Assembly (NCBI RefSeq): GCF_016918545.1
Contig: NZ_JAFFQC010000005.1
Span: 94,034-158,033 of the forward strand
From: Desulfobulbus alkaliphilus
Lineage (GTDB): Bacteria; Desulfobacterota; Desulfobulbia; Desulfobulbales; Desulfobulbaceae
DNA: 64,000 nucleotides
Direction: 5' to 3'
Of this stretch, positions 9,140-17,354 are shown in pieces. Position 1 is the stretch's first letter. Every line of letters begins with the position of its first letter. A program made the position numbers and the translations under genes. Under the pieces are notes generated by a model that searched no databases, had not been told where the DNA came from, and saw nothing but the letters and a program-made list of their open reading frames with translations.

Positions 9140-9498
9140 GGTCTTTGTATAAGATAAAAATAAGAAATTGAAAATAAGAGAAACACGTTGCAATCCGCAT
9201 CATGAGCGGGCAAGCTATCTTTTTTATGGAGAAAAGCCGTGGTAAGCTGATCACAACACAATCTTGATCGTGATGCCTTTCTTGATCGATTCCATCACCT
9301 CCTTGGTGAACCGGAACGAATGCCCCGACCAGAGGGGATTGCCCATGTTGTCGTCCGTTGTTATCGCCCACAGGGGTGGGCTCCTGCTGAACAGGGTTGT
9401 TGTTGGCTTCCGTGTGCAGGTTTGCGGCCGGGGCTTGGTACCAATGGGTTGCCGTCGGCCCGCAGGCTCAGATGAAAAAGAAACAAGGTATTGAGAGC
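9140..9498. other. Intergenic stretch between toxin remnant and adaptation module
   Basis: About 360 bp without a convincing gene. It holds the solitary CRISPR repeat copy at 9310-9341 and must contain the promoter for the + strand adaptation genes. The segment 9140-9200 is AT-rich and may hold the promoter of the minus-strand toxin/antitoxin pair. A minus-strand open frame runs through it but shows no family resemblance. Confidence 0.5.
9310..9341 (+). repeat. Solitary degenerate CRISPR repeat
   Basis: This copy matches the first 32 bases of the array repeat with a single T-to-C difference (CCCCGACCAG instead of CCCCGATCAG). Identity then stops: the last four bases, AGAC, are replaced by CCCA. 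It has the same orientation as the array and lies 1139 bp after the array's last repeat. No second repeat flanks it, so it is not a functional unit. Loss of the 3' end is what is often seen in the trailer-most repeat of an array. Confidence 0.9.
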
Positions 9499-9678
9499 AT
9501 GTCCGGTTTACACTACGAACACGATCCTCTCCTCGATGAGGATGAGGCCCTTGATTACATCCTCTATGAAGATATGGAACAGGAGAGCGAGCAGCAGCCA
9601 GGGAAAGGGTGTCTGGCCGGGGCGCTGCTCTTCCTGCTGGTGCCCGGCAGTGTCGGTCTATTGATGTACATGCTGTAG
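9499..9678 (+). CDS. Small acidic single-span membrane protein, first gene of adaptation module
   Basis: This 59-residue product has a strongly acidic N-terminal half (EHDPLLDEDEALDYILYEDM) followed by one hydrophobic segment (CLAGALLFLLVPGSVGLLMY, about residues 37-56), ending three residues later. That predicts a C-terminal membrane anchor with a cytoplasmic acidic tail. The start ATG 9499 follows AAGG at 9485-9488; ATG 9472 (adding MKKKQGIES) is an in-frame alternative. I know no named family for it. It is co-oriented with the TPR, CAPP, cas1 and cas2 genes and is separated from the TPR gene by 259 bp. A CRISPR role is inferred from position only. Small membrane proteins accompany several CRISPR types, but none I know matches this one. 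Confidence 0.55.
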   Translation: MSGLHYEHDPLLDEDEALDYILYEDMEQESEQQPGKGCLAGALLFLLVPGSVGLLMYML

Positions 9679-9937
9679 CACATGCGTAACTCATGCCGGA
9701 GGCAATCTGTCCGGTGTTCGGGGCTCTGGCTGCCGGTATGCCGTAACTGGTCCACCTTCTCTCAACACGCCCCGGGTCTCAGGGGCGACAATCAATCTCT
9801 GTCCCCCCTGGTTGGTGCCGACAACCTCCGCCCCAGCTCTTCTGTTTTTCTTCTTTTTTTTTCGTTCTGCAAAAAAAGAGCTGTTTTGTCCGTATCCACT
9901 TGTAAAGACCAGAAACATCTATGCAGGAGGAGGGAAT
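9679..9937 (+). promoter_or_regulatory. Non-coding gap upstream of the TPR gene
   Basis: 259 bp with no gene. It includes a run of T and CT tracts (about 9842-9870) followed by AAAAAAAGAGC, which could serve as a terminator-like or promoter-proximal element for the adaptation genes. A strong ribosome binding site (AGGAGGAGGG) sits at its end, before ATG 9938. Confidence 0.3.
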
Positions 9938-11407
9938 ATGGAACAGGCAGCTCAAAAGATTGGTGCAGGGGAAAATGCCCGTGTTGTCGGTCACGTTCAA
10001 CTCAATGACCAGGTCAGGCCTCCCGCACCACAATCAGGCCTGGCCGCGGAAACGGAACAGATGCTCGCCGAGTGGGTCAATTGTGCCGGCGACATGGACG
10101 GGCTGAAGCGGGACCATAACCGGATCATCAACGACATTCTGGCCTTGCAGGCCGAGAATCGTTGGGAGGATATTGTCGCCCTGTTTTTTCCGCTTGAGGA
10201 CAAGGTGCCAGAGCAGGTCGCCGCGGGGATGGATGTCGATATCCGCGTCAAGGTGGCCTTTGCCCTGGTCCGTCTGCGCCGGTCGGATGAAGCGGTGCGG
10301 ATGCTGACCCCGCTGGCGGGCCAGCACCCCGAGGATGCCATGGTCCATTATACCCTGGGGTATGCGGCTCTGGATGAACTGTTCTCGGCCCGAACCGAGC
10401 GGCGGATCATTCCCGCCAAACGAAAGCAGGAATTGATCGCCCTGGCCCATACCCATTTTGCCGCGGCCCGGGACCTGCGGCCGGATTCGGTGACCTTTTT
10501 CTACCGGGAAGCCATCCTCTACAAGGAAATCGAAAAAAAACCCCGGCTGGCTATCCCGCTTTTTACCCAGGCCATCAGCAATTGGGAACGACAGAGCCCC
10601 CAGGAGCAGGAGCGCCACCACCAGCAGCGGCCCAAATACATCAAGAGCCTCTATCACCTTGCCTCCTGTCAGTTGGAAGCGGGCCAGGCCGCCCAGAGCC
10701 TCAAGCTGTTGCAGATCCTGGAACCCCAGGACAAGGATCGCAATTTCATGCACCCGCTGTTCAAGCATTTTGCCTTTGGCAAGGTGCTGCATGCCCTGGG
10801 GCGATACAAGGAAGCGGTGCAGCACCTGGAAACAGCGGGGTTTGTGGCTGAAGCGCATCAACCCACGGATTTTGTCTGGGAGTTGGCGGCTCGCTGTGCC
10901 CTTCGCCTGCAGCAACCGGAGAAGGCCAAGGGGTTTATCAACAAGGTGCCGCGTAATCGGCGGCGGCCGTACGTGCTCTGGACCGAGGCCGACATCCTGG
11001 CTGCTGACGGCAGGGCCCGGGAAGCCCTGCGGGTCTTGCAGAGTTGTGGCGAACGCGACAAGCGTTCCCGCCATGTCAGCCTGATCCGCATGGCCAGGGT
11101 GTTTCTCGGCTTGCGTGAATACGACCGGGCACTGGAGGCTGCTGACCGAGCGGCAAGCTTCTGTCGGGACACCTACGGCAATCCATCCAAGGAGGCGCTG
11201 TTCTGGCAGGCAGCGGCATTGCACCTGCTGGGCAGGAACACCGAGGCCCTGGCCATTATCCAGGAACTGGAAGCCGGACATTTCCGTTATCCGCATTTCA
11301 GCCGTCTTGCTGGACTGGTTCGCGCCGCGGTGCCCGCCGCCACGGCTGCTGCCGGTCGGGACAGTCAAGGGGGAAACAACCATGGCTCTGCAACAACCAA
11401 ATACTGA
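9938..11407 (+). CDS. TPR-repeat protein of the CRISPR adaptation module
   Basis: A 489-residue soluble, all-helical protein. TPR-like units are visible from about residue 50 on: ALVRLRRSDEAVRMLTPLAG, LGRYKEAVQHLETAG, LGLREYDRALEAADRAASF and LLGRNTEALAIIQELEAG. There is no signal peptide or membrane segment. ATG 9938 is chosen because AGGAGGAGGG lies just upstream. The gene overlaps the CAPP gene by 26 bp, so the two are probably translationally coupled and their products may form a complex. TPR proteins next to CRISPR-associated primase-polymerases suggest a scaffold role, but the actual function is unknown. No catalytic residues are evident. Confidence 0.75.
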   Translation: MEQAAQKIGAGENARVVGHVQLNDQVRPPAPQSGLAAETEQMLAEWVNCAGDMDGLKRDHNRIINDILALQAENRWEDIVALFFPLEDKVPEQVAAGMDVDIRVKVAFALVRLRRSDEAVRMLTPLAGQHPEDAMVHYTLGYAALDELFSARTERRIIPAKRKQELIALAHTHFAAARDLRPDSVTFFYREAILYKEIEKKPRLAIPLFTQAISNWERQSPQEQERHHQQRPKYIKSLYHLASCQLEAGQAAQSLKLLQILEPQDKDRNFMHPLFKHFAFGKVLHALGRYKEAVQHLETAGFVAEAHQPTDFVWELAARCALRLQQPEKAKGFINKVPRNRRRPYVLWTEADILAADGRAREALRVLQSCGERDKRSRHVSLIRMARVFLGLREYDRALEAADRAASFCRDTYGNPSKEALFWQAAALHLLGRNTEALAIIQELEAGHFRYPHFSRLAGLVRAAVPAATAAAGRDSQGGNNHGSATTKY

Positions 11408-13010
11408 TATTCAGGCTATACCCCGGCAGGACCACCGCCTGCTGCTCGACCGGATCAACAAGGCATCCTTTGATGATGCCGGTCAGGCCTTTGTGCGCAG
11501 GGCCTTCAGCGGTGAGGTCTTCTGGGATGGGTGCGATGACGACGAAATCCTCGGCCTTGCCCTTGTGGCCCAGCAGCATGGTCTGTTTGATCAGGCCCTG
11601 ATTGTGTTGTCTTGGCTTAACCGGGAACGGCCGCAATCCGTGCGCGGATGGCAGGCGCATGTCGAGTTGCACGCGACCCTTGGCCAGGCTGGAGAGGCCG
11701 CGAAAATCGCGGCCCGGGCGCAACGATTTGTGCCGGCGGCGCAGGTGCGGCAATGGGAGGGAGTGGCCGCGGCCCAGTCGCAATCCGGCGGGGCAGGGGA
11801 AACCAAAGAGGAGGAAAATATCCTTGAACCCTTTGCTCGTTTGCGCCGTCTGGAAGAGGATCTCGGGTCCTACATGGCCTTGTTCCGCGGCCGGGAAGAG
11901 GCCTTTGCCCGTCAGTGGGCGGATCGGGAAGAGGGAAAACAGGGCTATGTCCCGGTACAGCGGCCGATGCAGCCGGAGGACGTCCGCGAGCACATCCAGG
12001 GGAAACGGACTTATGGTATTTATCTGTTGACCGGAGCGAGTCAGGTCTGGACCGGGGTCGTGGATGTCGATCTCGTCACCGCCCTGCGCGACCGGCAGGC
12101 CGCGGAAAAGGAAAAGGCCGTGATCAGGCGGGAATCGGCCTATATCTATACCCGCATCATGGAACTTGCTTCTGCGGCGGGACTGACCTGTCTTGGCGAG
12201 ATCAGCGGCGGTAAGGGCTATCATTTCTGGTTTCCGGTTGATCAGCCGGTGGCGGCCGCGGACATGCGCACCGCCCTCAAGGTGCTGCTCGGTGCCTTGA
12301 ACGATGATCTGCGCTGTTTTTCCCTGGAGGTCTTTCCCAAGCAGGATCGCTTGACCGGCAAGGGGTACGGCAACCTGGTCAAACTGCCCCTGGGTATTCA
12401 TCGGGTCACCGGGCGGAAGTCATCTTTTGTCGGTCCCAAGGGCCGATCCGAAGACGAGCAACTGGCCTGGCTGCGCACGCAGCGGCCCGGACCGGCGAAG
12501 GCGGTGGCAGCCCTGGTGGAGCGGCAGCGGAGCGCAAGCATAGTTGTCCATCCCAGGTTGGCGGCCTGGGCGGAACAGTTTCCCGAACTGGCCGAACTCG
12601 AAGCCAAATGCACCATGCTAGGGCAGATCATTGCCATGGCCAGAGGAGGTAAACCCTTGTCGGTGCGCGAGGAGAAAATTGTCCTGGGGACGATTGGTCA
12701 TCTGCCCCGCGGCAGGTTGCTGCTGCACCACCTGTTTGCCAGACTGCCGGATTATAATCGACCCTTGCTCGATTTCAAAATATCCCGGGTCCGGGGGACG
12801 GTGCTGGGTTGTAAACGGATTCACAGCCTGCTCGATCAGGCCGGGGGATCGGATCTGCCCTGTACTTTCAGCGGTTCCGGTTATCCCCATCCCTTGCTGC
12901 ACCTGCGGCAGGGGCAGGAGAGTCCGGCGGTCCAGGAAAAGGTGGTCAATCTCAAGGACGCGCTGTTATCGCTGAAAACAGCGATTGTCCAGGTGGAACG
13001 TTTTCTCTGA
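11382..13010 (+). CDS. CRISPR-associated primase-polymerase (CAPP), archaeo-eukaryotic primase fold
   Basis: 542 residues. Residues 1-150 are helical and TPR-like. Residues about 185-380 form an archaeo-eukaryotic primase (AEP) domain of the TOTE-like type. Motif I is VVDVDL with D228 and D230, motif II is SGGKGYHFW with H281, and motif III is VKLPLGIHR with H340. The C-terminal region (390-542) contains C410, C477 and C494 plus YPHPLLH (about 501-507), a possible metal-binding or PriCT-like domain. CAPPs are known next to Cas1/Cas2, mainly in type III loci, and are proposed to copy or fill in DNA during spacer acquisition. The start ATG 11382 follows AAGGGGG and lies inside the TPR gene end. 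cas1 follows after 11 bp. All predicted catalytic residues are present. Confidence 0.88.
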   Translation: MALQQPNTDIQAIPRQDHRLLLDRINKASFDDAGQAFVRRAFSGEVFWDGCDDDEILGLALVAQQHGLFDQALIVLSWLNRERPQSVRGWQAHVELHATLGQAGEAAKIAARAQRFVPAAQVRQWEGVAAAQSQSGGAGETKEEENILEPFARLRRLEEDLGSYMALFRGREEAFARQWADREEGKQGYVPVQRPMQPEDVREHIQGKRTYGIYLLTGASQVWTGVVDVDLVTALRDRQAAEKEKAVIRRESAYIYTRIMELASAAGLTCLGEISGGKGYHFWFPVDQPVAAADMRTALKVLLGALNDDLRCFSLEVFPKQDRLTGKGYGNLVKLPLGIHRVTGRKSSFVGPKGRSEDEQLAWLRTQRPGPAKAVAALVERQRSASIVVHPRLAAWAEQFPELAELEAKCTMLGQIIAMARGGKPLSVREEKIVLGTIGHLPRGRLLLHHLFARLPDYNRPLLDFKISRVRGTVLGCKRIHSLLDQAGGSDLPCTFSGSGYPHPLLHLRQGQESPAVQEKVVNLKDALLSLKTAIVQVERFL

Positions 13011-13021
13011 GGTGATGGGCC

Positions 13022-14041
13022 ATGCAGACCCTGTATGTCATTGAAGCGGGCAGTTACCTGCGTAAGGATGGCGACTGCCTGAAAATCATGAAAGGAGGGC
13101 GGGTGGTGGAGACCATTCCGGCTGCCGGGCTCAAGCAGCTGACCCTGGCGGGCAGGGCCTCGATCAGTGGCGCGGTGCTTGATTTTCTGATCAACAATAG
13201 TATCGACACCGTATTCATGACCATGAACGGCCGGTTCCGGGCCCGGCTGCTGCTCGATGATTCCAGCCACACCGCCCTCAGGCAGCAGCAATATGTCCGG
13301 TTCAACGATCCGGAGTATAAACGGCGGACCGCGGCGGTCATTGTTCGGGAAAAGCTGGAAAATCAGGCCCGGTTGCTGCTGCGGCGGGCCTCGCAATACA
13401 ACATCGATCCATTGCGCGGGGTCGGCGCACAGATAAAAGCGTTGCGAGACAAGGCGACCGTTGCCCCGGATATGGACACCTTGCGCGGGGTGGAGGGCTA
13501 TGGTTCCCGGCTGTACTTCAGCGCTTTTGGCTTTCTGCTCCGCAACGAGGCTTTTCGGTTCACCGGCAGGAACCGGCGGCCGCCGCTGGATCCGGTCAAT
13601 GCCCTGTTGTCCTTTGTCTACACCCTGTTCACCAATGAGGTGCTCAACGGTATCAAAAGCACCGGACTCGATCCCTACTGCGGCAGCCTCCATGAGATTC
13701 TGGCCGGCCGGCCTTCCCTGGCCTGTGACCTGGTCGAGGAATGGCGGCCGATTGCCGAACGCCTAGTTCTGGGACTGATCAACCGCAAGGCCATTCGTCC
13801 GGAGGATTTTGTTTATCGGCGGGAGGAGGAGCGGAGTGAAGGGCAGTTGCCCGTTGAGATGAAACCCCAGGCTGCCCGGGCCTTGATCGCCGCTTATCAG
13901 CGCCAACTGGAGGAGCGGATGACCTATCCGCCCACCGGTCTGAAAACATCGGTGCGCTGGATCATCCACAGCCAATGCCGCCACTGTGCCGAAGTGTTGC
14001 AGCAGGGCACCATGTACACCCCGTTCCAGGTGCCGCGGTGA
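13022..14041 (+). CDS. cas1: Cas1 CRISPR integrase
   Basis: A 339-residue Cas1, full length for the family. The N-terminal beta domain (LTLAGRASISGAVLDFLI) is followed by the catalytic helical domain. The metal-binding residues are visible: E158 in LRGVEGYGSRLYF, H224 in GSLHEILAGR, and the acidic DLVEEWRP motif (D236/E239). It is not fused to a reverse transcriptase. It should act with Cas2 to insert new spacers at the leader end. The gene sits 11 bp after the CAPP gene and 24 bp before cas2. The start ATG 13022 is preceded by GAGGTGATGGGCC. Confidence 0.97.
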   Translation: MQTLYVIEAGSYLRKDGDCLKIMKGGRVVETIPAAGLKQLTLAGRASISGAVLDFLINNSIDTVFMTMNGRFRARLLLDDSSHTALRQQQYVRFNDPEYKRRTAAVIVREKLENQARLLLRRASQYNIDPLRGVGAQIKALRDKATVAPDMDTLRGVEGYGSRLYFSAFGFLLRNEAFRFTGRNRRPPLDPVNALLSFVYTLFTNEVLNGIKSTGLDPYCGSLHEILAGRPSLACDLVEEWRPIAERLVLGLINRKAIRPEDFVYRREEERSEGQLPVEMKPQAARALIAAYQRQLEERMTYPPTGLKTSVRWIIHSQCRHCAEVLQQGTMYTPFQVPR

Positions 14042-14065
14042 CAACCTGGGACATCAGATGATGCG

Positions 14066-14344
14066 ATGTTTTATGTGATCTGTTTTGACATCAGTGACGA
14101 TAGGGTCCGTTATCGGGTGGTGAAAGCCCTGAAAGGGCATGGTCGGCGGGTGCAGAAATCGGTTTTTGAATGCCCGGATCTCAATGAGCACCGTTTGCTG
14201 CAACTCCAGCATAAACTGGAACAACTCATTGATCACGGCTCTGATTCGATCCGTTATTTCCGGCTGTGCCGGGCCTGTGTGGCGGAGATCGAGTGGACCG
14301 GTCCGGGTGAGAAACCGGCTGGGGACCGGTATGTGATTGTGTGA
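14066..14344 (+). CDS. cas2: Cas2, CRISPR adaptation complex subunit
   Basis: A 92-residue ferredoxin-fold Cas2. The N-terminal strand FYVICFDISDD carries the conserved aspartate, and VVKALKGHGRRVQKSVFEC and SIRYFRLC complete the typical pattern. It forms the structural core of the Cas1-Cas2 integrase. It is the last gene of the adaptation operon. No strong Shine-Dalgarno is visible, consistent with coupling to cas1. Confidence 0.96.
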   Translation: MFYVICFDISDDRVRYRVVKALKGHGRRVQKSVFECPDLNEHRLLQLQHKLEQLIDHGSDSIRYFRLCRACVAEIEWTGPGEKPAGDRYVIV

Positions 14345-14410
14345 TGGACCAGACCCGACGGCAAGGATGAAATGGCAACAACTAATAGCATCTGATAATC
14401 GACAAGGCCT

Positions 14411-14503
14411 ATCTTGGGTTATACCTTGAAAGATATCGCCGATATTGTGGGTATCCATTATATTGCCAGCGGTAAGGTCGTGGCTGCCACGAGGATAAAG
14501 TGA
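14411..14503 (+). pseudogene. Decayed C-terminus of a transposase-like protein
   Basis: From 14420 the sequence reads YTLKDIADIVGIHY followed by a short tail to a TGA at 14501-14503. This resembles the helix-turn-helix end common in REP-associated (Y1-type) transposases. One extra T just upstream disrupts the frame, and no N-terminal part remains. The conclusion rests on a short motif only. It lies between cas2 and the AT-rich DUF1186 gene, in a 237-bp stretch that otherwise holds nothing I recognise. Confidence 0.4.
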
Positions 14504-14581
14504 TATTTCAAGACCTGACCCCAAAACTATGAAAACTTAGTGCCGTGGACCGTCAATATTGAACGATAATGGAAAGAGAAG

Positions 14582-15442
14582 ATGGAAATTAATGATATTC
14601 TTCAAGCATTTGAAATTTATGATAAAGAATACAAGCGAGACGCTATCGATGCAGCAATTGCTCGGCGTGAAGAAATTACCCCTGACCTCATAGGTATTTT
14701 AGATAATGTTCTGAAAAATCCAGAACATTATGCAGATAGAGATTGCAATTATTTTGCCCATATTTATGCATTTATCCTCTTGGGGTATTTTAAAGAAAGC
14801 GGAGCGCATGATGTGATAGTTGACCTGGCCAGTCTGTCAGGCGATTTACCAAGCCTTTTGTTGGGCGATTCGATCACTGGTGACCTGCCGATCGTCCTCC
14901 TCAGGACATGTGGGGGGCGAATTGATAGAATCAAAGAGTTAATACTCAATAAAGATGCCTACGAGTATTGCCGCGGCTCGGCACTTCAAGCCCTGTCCTA
15001 TGCGGTCGTCGAAGGATATGCAACACGTGAAGAGGTTCTCTCTTTTTATCAGGAATTATTTACCGGCGACGAAGCTACGGCTTCATCTTGTTTCCACGAT
15101 ACGCTGGCAGTCTGTATATACGATCTGTATCCTGAAGAATTGATGGAAGCCATTGGAAAAGCCTATGAAGAAGGATTGATCCATCCCGGCTATGTCAGAT
15201 ATGAAGAGTTTACCGAGGTTCTCAAAACAGACAAGGCGAACCATCTGGAAAAATTCAGGATACGGGTGGAGAGAAACCACATAAACGACATTCACCAACA
15301 TATGTCCTGGTGGGCCTGCTTTCAACAGCCGGAAAAATCCCAGCCACATTTTTCATCGACTAACACATCGAAAAATAAAGCAAAAAAGTCCAGAAAAAAA
15401 CAGACCAAACAATCGAAAAAAGCCAATAGGGGAAAAAAGTAA
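14582..15442 (+). CDS. DUF1186 domain protein
   Basis: 286 residues. The N-terminal 210 resemble the DUF1186 family: an all-helical protein opening DILQAFEIYDKEYKRDAIDA then ARREEITPDLIGIL, with LLGDSITGDLPIVLLRTCGG further on. The C-terminus ends in a lysine-rich tail (about 35 residues, KNKAKKSRKKQTKQSKK) in place of the SEC-C zinc motif often found there. Function is unknown. The gene is clearly AT-richer than its neighbours on both sides, suggesting acquisition by transfer together with the CRISPR locus. ATG 14582 follows GGAAAGAG. Confidence 0.7.
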   Translation: MEINDILQAFEIYDKEYKRDAIDAAIARREEITPDLIGILDNVLKNPEHYADRDCNYFAHIYAFILLGYFKESGAHDVIVDLASLSGDLPSLLLGDSITGDLPIVLLRTCGGRIDRIKELILNKDAYEYCRGSALQALSYAVVEGYATREEVLSFYQELFTGDEATASSCFHDTLAVCIYDLYPEELMEAIGKAYEEGLIHPGYVRYEEFTEVLKTDKANHLEKFRIRVERNHINDIHQHMSWWACFQQPEKSQPHFSSTNTSKNKAKKSRKKQTKQSKKANRGKK

Positions 15443-15472
15443 GCAGCAGGCGATCCTCTAGCTCCTCAGCCC

Positions 15473-17317
15473 ATGAACCCCTCCACCATTGAATTGCTGG
15501 CTCCGGCAAAAAACCTTGCCTGCGGCATTGCGGCGGTCAACCATGGTGCTGATGCGGTCTATATCGGCGGGCCGTTGTTCAGTGCCCGGGCGGCTGCCGC
15601 CAACAGCCTGACCGATATCGAGCGGCTGGTGGCCCATGCCCACGCCTTTCGGGCCAAGGTCTATGTGGCCTTGAATACGCTCCTCGAAGACGAAGAGCTT
15701 GATCGGGCCGTGGCGCTCTGCCACCGGTTGTACGAGCTTGGGGCCGATGCGCTCATCATCCAGGATGTCGGCCTGCTGGAATCCGACCTGCCGCCGTTCC
15801 CCCTCCATGCCTCCACCCAGATGAACAATCGGACCGTGGAGAAGGTGCGCTTTCTGGAGCAAGTGGGGTTTGCTCAGGTGGTGCTTGCCCGGGAGCTGAG
15901 CCTGACCGAAATCAGGGCAATCCGTGACGCTACGACGGTACCGTTGGAGTTTTTCGTCCACGGCGCTCTCTGTGTTGCCTACAGCGGTCAGTGTTTTTTC
16001 AGTGAAGTGGTGGCTGGCAGGAGCGCCAACCGCGGCCAATGCGCCCAGTTCTGCCGGCACAGTTTCGACCTCAGGGACCTGGAGGGCCGGCTTGTGGCCG
16101 CGGACCGTTTTCTGCTCAGTCTGCAGGACCTGGACCTGTCCGGTCATCTTGCCGCCCTCATCGATGCCGGCATCCGTTCGTTCAAGATCGAAGGGCGGCT
16201 GAAGGATGAAAATTACGTCAAGAACGTCACTGCCGCCTATCGACTGGCCCTGGATGCCATTCTTGAAGCACGCACCGATCTGGCTCCCGCCTCGTCGGGT
16301 CGCTGCCGATTCGACTTCACCCCCGATCCGTCCCGCTCCTTCAGCCGTGGCGCCACTGATTATTTCGTGACCGGGAAAAGCACCGCTGTGGCCGAAATCC
16401 GCACACCGAAATCCATCGGCAAGTGTATCGGCCGGGTTGTCGCCATCGGCCCACGGTCCTTCACTCTTTCCGGGAAGGAACCGGTCCACAACGGTGATGG
16501 CCTCTGTTTTTTCAATCGCGACCAGACCCTTGTCGGCCTGCGGGTGAACCGGGTCGAAAAACGGGTCATCCATGCCAGGGAGGACATAGCCGCTTTGGGC
16601 CTGACCGTGGGAACGGATATTTTCCGCAATGTCGATGTCGCCTTCAATAAACTCCTGGAACGCAGCAGCCAATGCAGCACCATCGCCCTGAGTATGACCC
16701 TAAGTGATTACCCCGGTGGCCTGCAGCTCACCCTCATTGACGAAGACAACATCCGCTCGACAACCACGATGGCCATAACCAGGGAAGAGGCGACCAGGGC
16801 GGGATCCATCGCGCCCATGGCGCAACGCCAGTTGAGCAAAAGCGGCGGCACCATCTTTTCGGTTCGCGATGTGCTCGTGACCCTTCCCCCGGATCTTTTT
16901 GTCTCTGCTGCCGCACTCAACGAACTGCGCCGCAGGGCATTTGCCGTTCACCTGGCGATGCGGCTTGCATCCTTTCCGAGGGACATTCGTCCCTTCGTTC
17001 CCACGGAGGTCCCCTGGCCGGGGGCGACAGTTGATTATCGCGACCAGATCACCAACCGCAAGGCGCTGGTCTTTTACCGTCGCCATGGCGTGAAGGACAT
17101 CGATCCGCCGCGCCTGCGATCCGGTGCCGTGCGGGAATGTGCCCTGATGACCAGCAGATACTGTATAAGAAGACAGTTGAGGTTGTGTGGGGGCAGGCAC
17201 CATGAGGGGCAACCGTCGGCCGTTCCGCTTGTGCTTGCCGACCGGACGGGCAGCTACCTGGTGCGGTTTGACTGCGACCGCTGCGAAATGACGGTGACCA
17301 GAAAGGAAAAGAAGTGA
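15473..17317 (+). CDS. rlhA: U32 peptidase-family protein, RlhA-like 23S rRNA hydroxylation enzyme
   Basis: 614 residues. It begins IELLAPAKNLACGIAAVNHG and carries the U32 signature with clustered cysteines (EFFVHGALCVAYSGQCFFSE and ANRGQCAQFCRHSF, about residues 159-200). The length and the presence of a second C-terminal domain match the RlhA (YdcP) branch, which is needed for 5-hydroxycytidine in 23S rRNA. The shorter tRNA-modifying TrhP branch lacks the extra domain. A cysteine-containing tail at 560-605 (ECALMTSRYCIRRQLRLCGG, then FDCDRCEM) may bind metal. The ribosome binding site is weak. It converges with rdgB, stops 38 bp apart. Confidence 0.75.
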   Translation: MNPSTIELLAPAKNLACGIAAVNHGADAVYIGGPLFSARAAAANSLTDIERLVAHAHAFRAKVYVALNTLLEDEELDRAVALCHRLYELGADALIIQDVGLLESDLPPFPLHASTQMNNRTVEKVRFLEQVGFAQVVLARELSLTEIRAIRDATTVPLEFFVHGALCVAYSGQCFFSEVVAGRSANRGQCAQFCRHSFDLRDLEGRLVAADRFLLSLQDLDLSGHLAALIDAGIRSFKIEGRLKDENYVKNVTAAYRLALDAILEARTDLAPASSGRCRFDFTPDPSRSFSRGATDYFVTGKSTAVAEIRTPKSIGKCIGRVVAIGPRSFTLSGKEPVHNGDGLCFFNRDQTLVGLRVNRVEKRVIHAREDIAALGLTVGTDIFRNVDVAFNKLLERSSQCSTIALSMTLSDYPGGLQLTLIDEDNIRSTTTMAITREEATRAGSIAPMAQRQLSKSGGTIFSVRDVLVTLPPDLFVSAAALNELRRRAFAVHLAMRLASFPRDIRPFVPTEVPWPGATVDYRDQITNRKALVFYRRHGVKDIDPPRLRSGAVRECALMTSRYCIRRQLRLCGGRHHEGQPSAVPLVLADRTGSYLVRFDCDRCEMTVTRKEKK

Positions 17318-17354
17318 GGCGCGGCCGCTCCCCACACCGCTGATAAATGGCGGA

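Noticed and set aside
9251..9694. Minus-strand frame crossing the solitary CRISPR repeat
   Set aside because: It overlaps the small membrane protein gene and includes repeat-derived residues; no credible start or domain.
10034..12401. Long minus-strand frames (449 and 367 codons) opposite the TPR and CAPP genes
   Set aside because: They arise from GC-rich codon use of the real + strand genes and show no domain pattern.
15458..16672. 404-codon minus-strand frame opposite the U32 gene
   Set aside because: The + strand frame carries the full U32 signature; the opposite frame has none.
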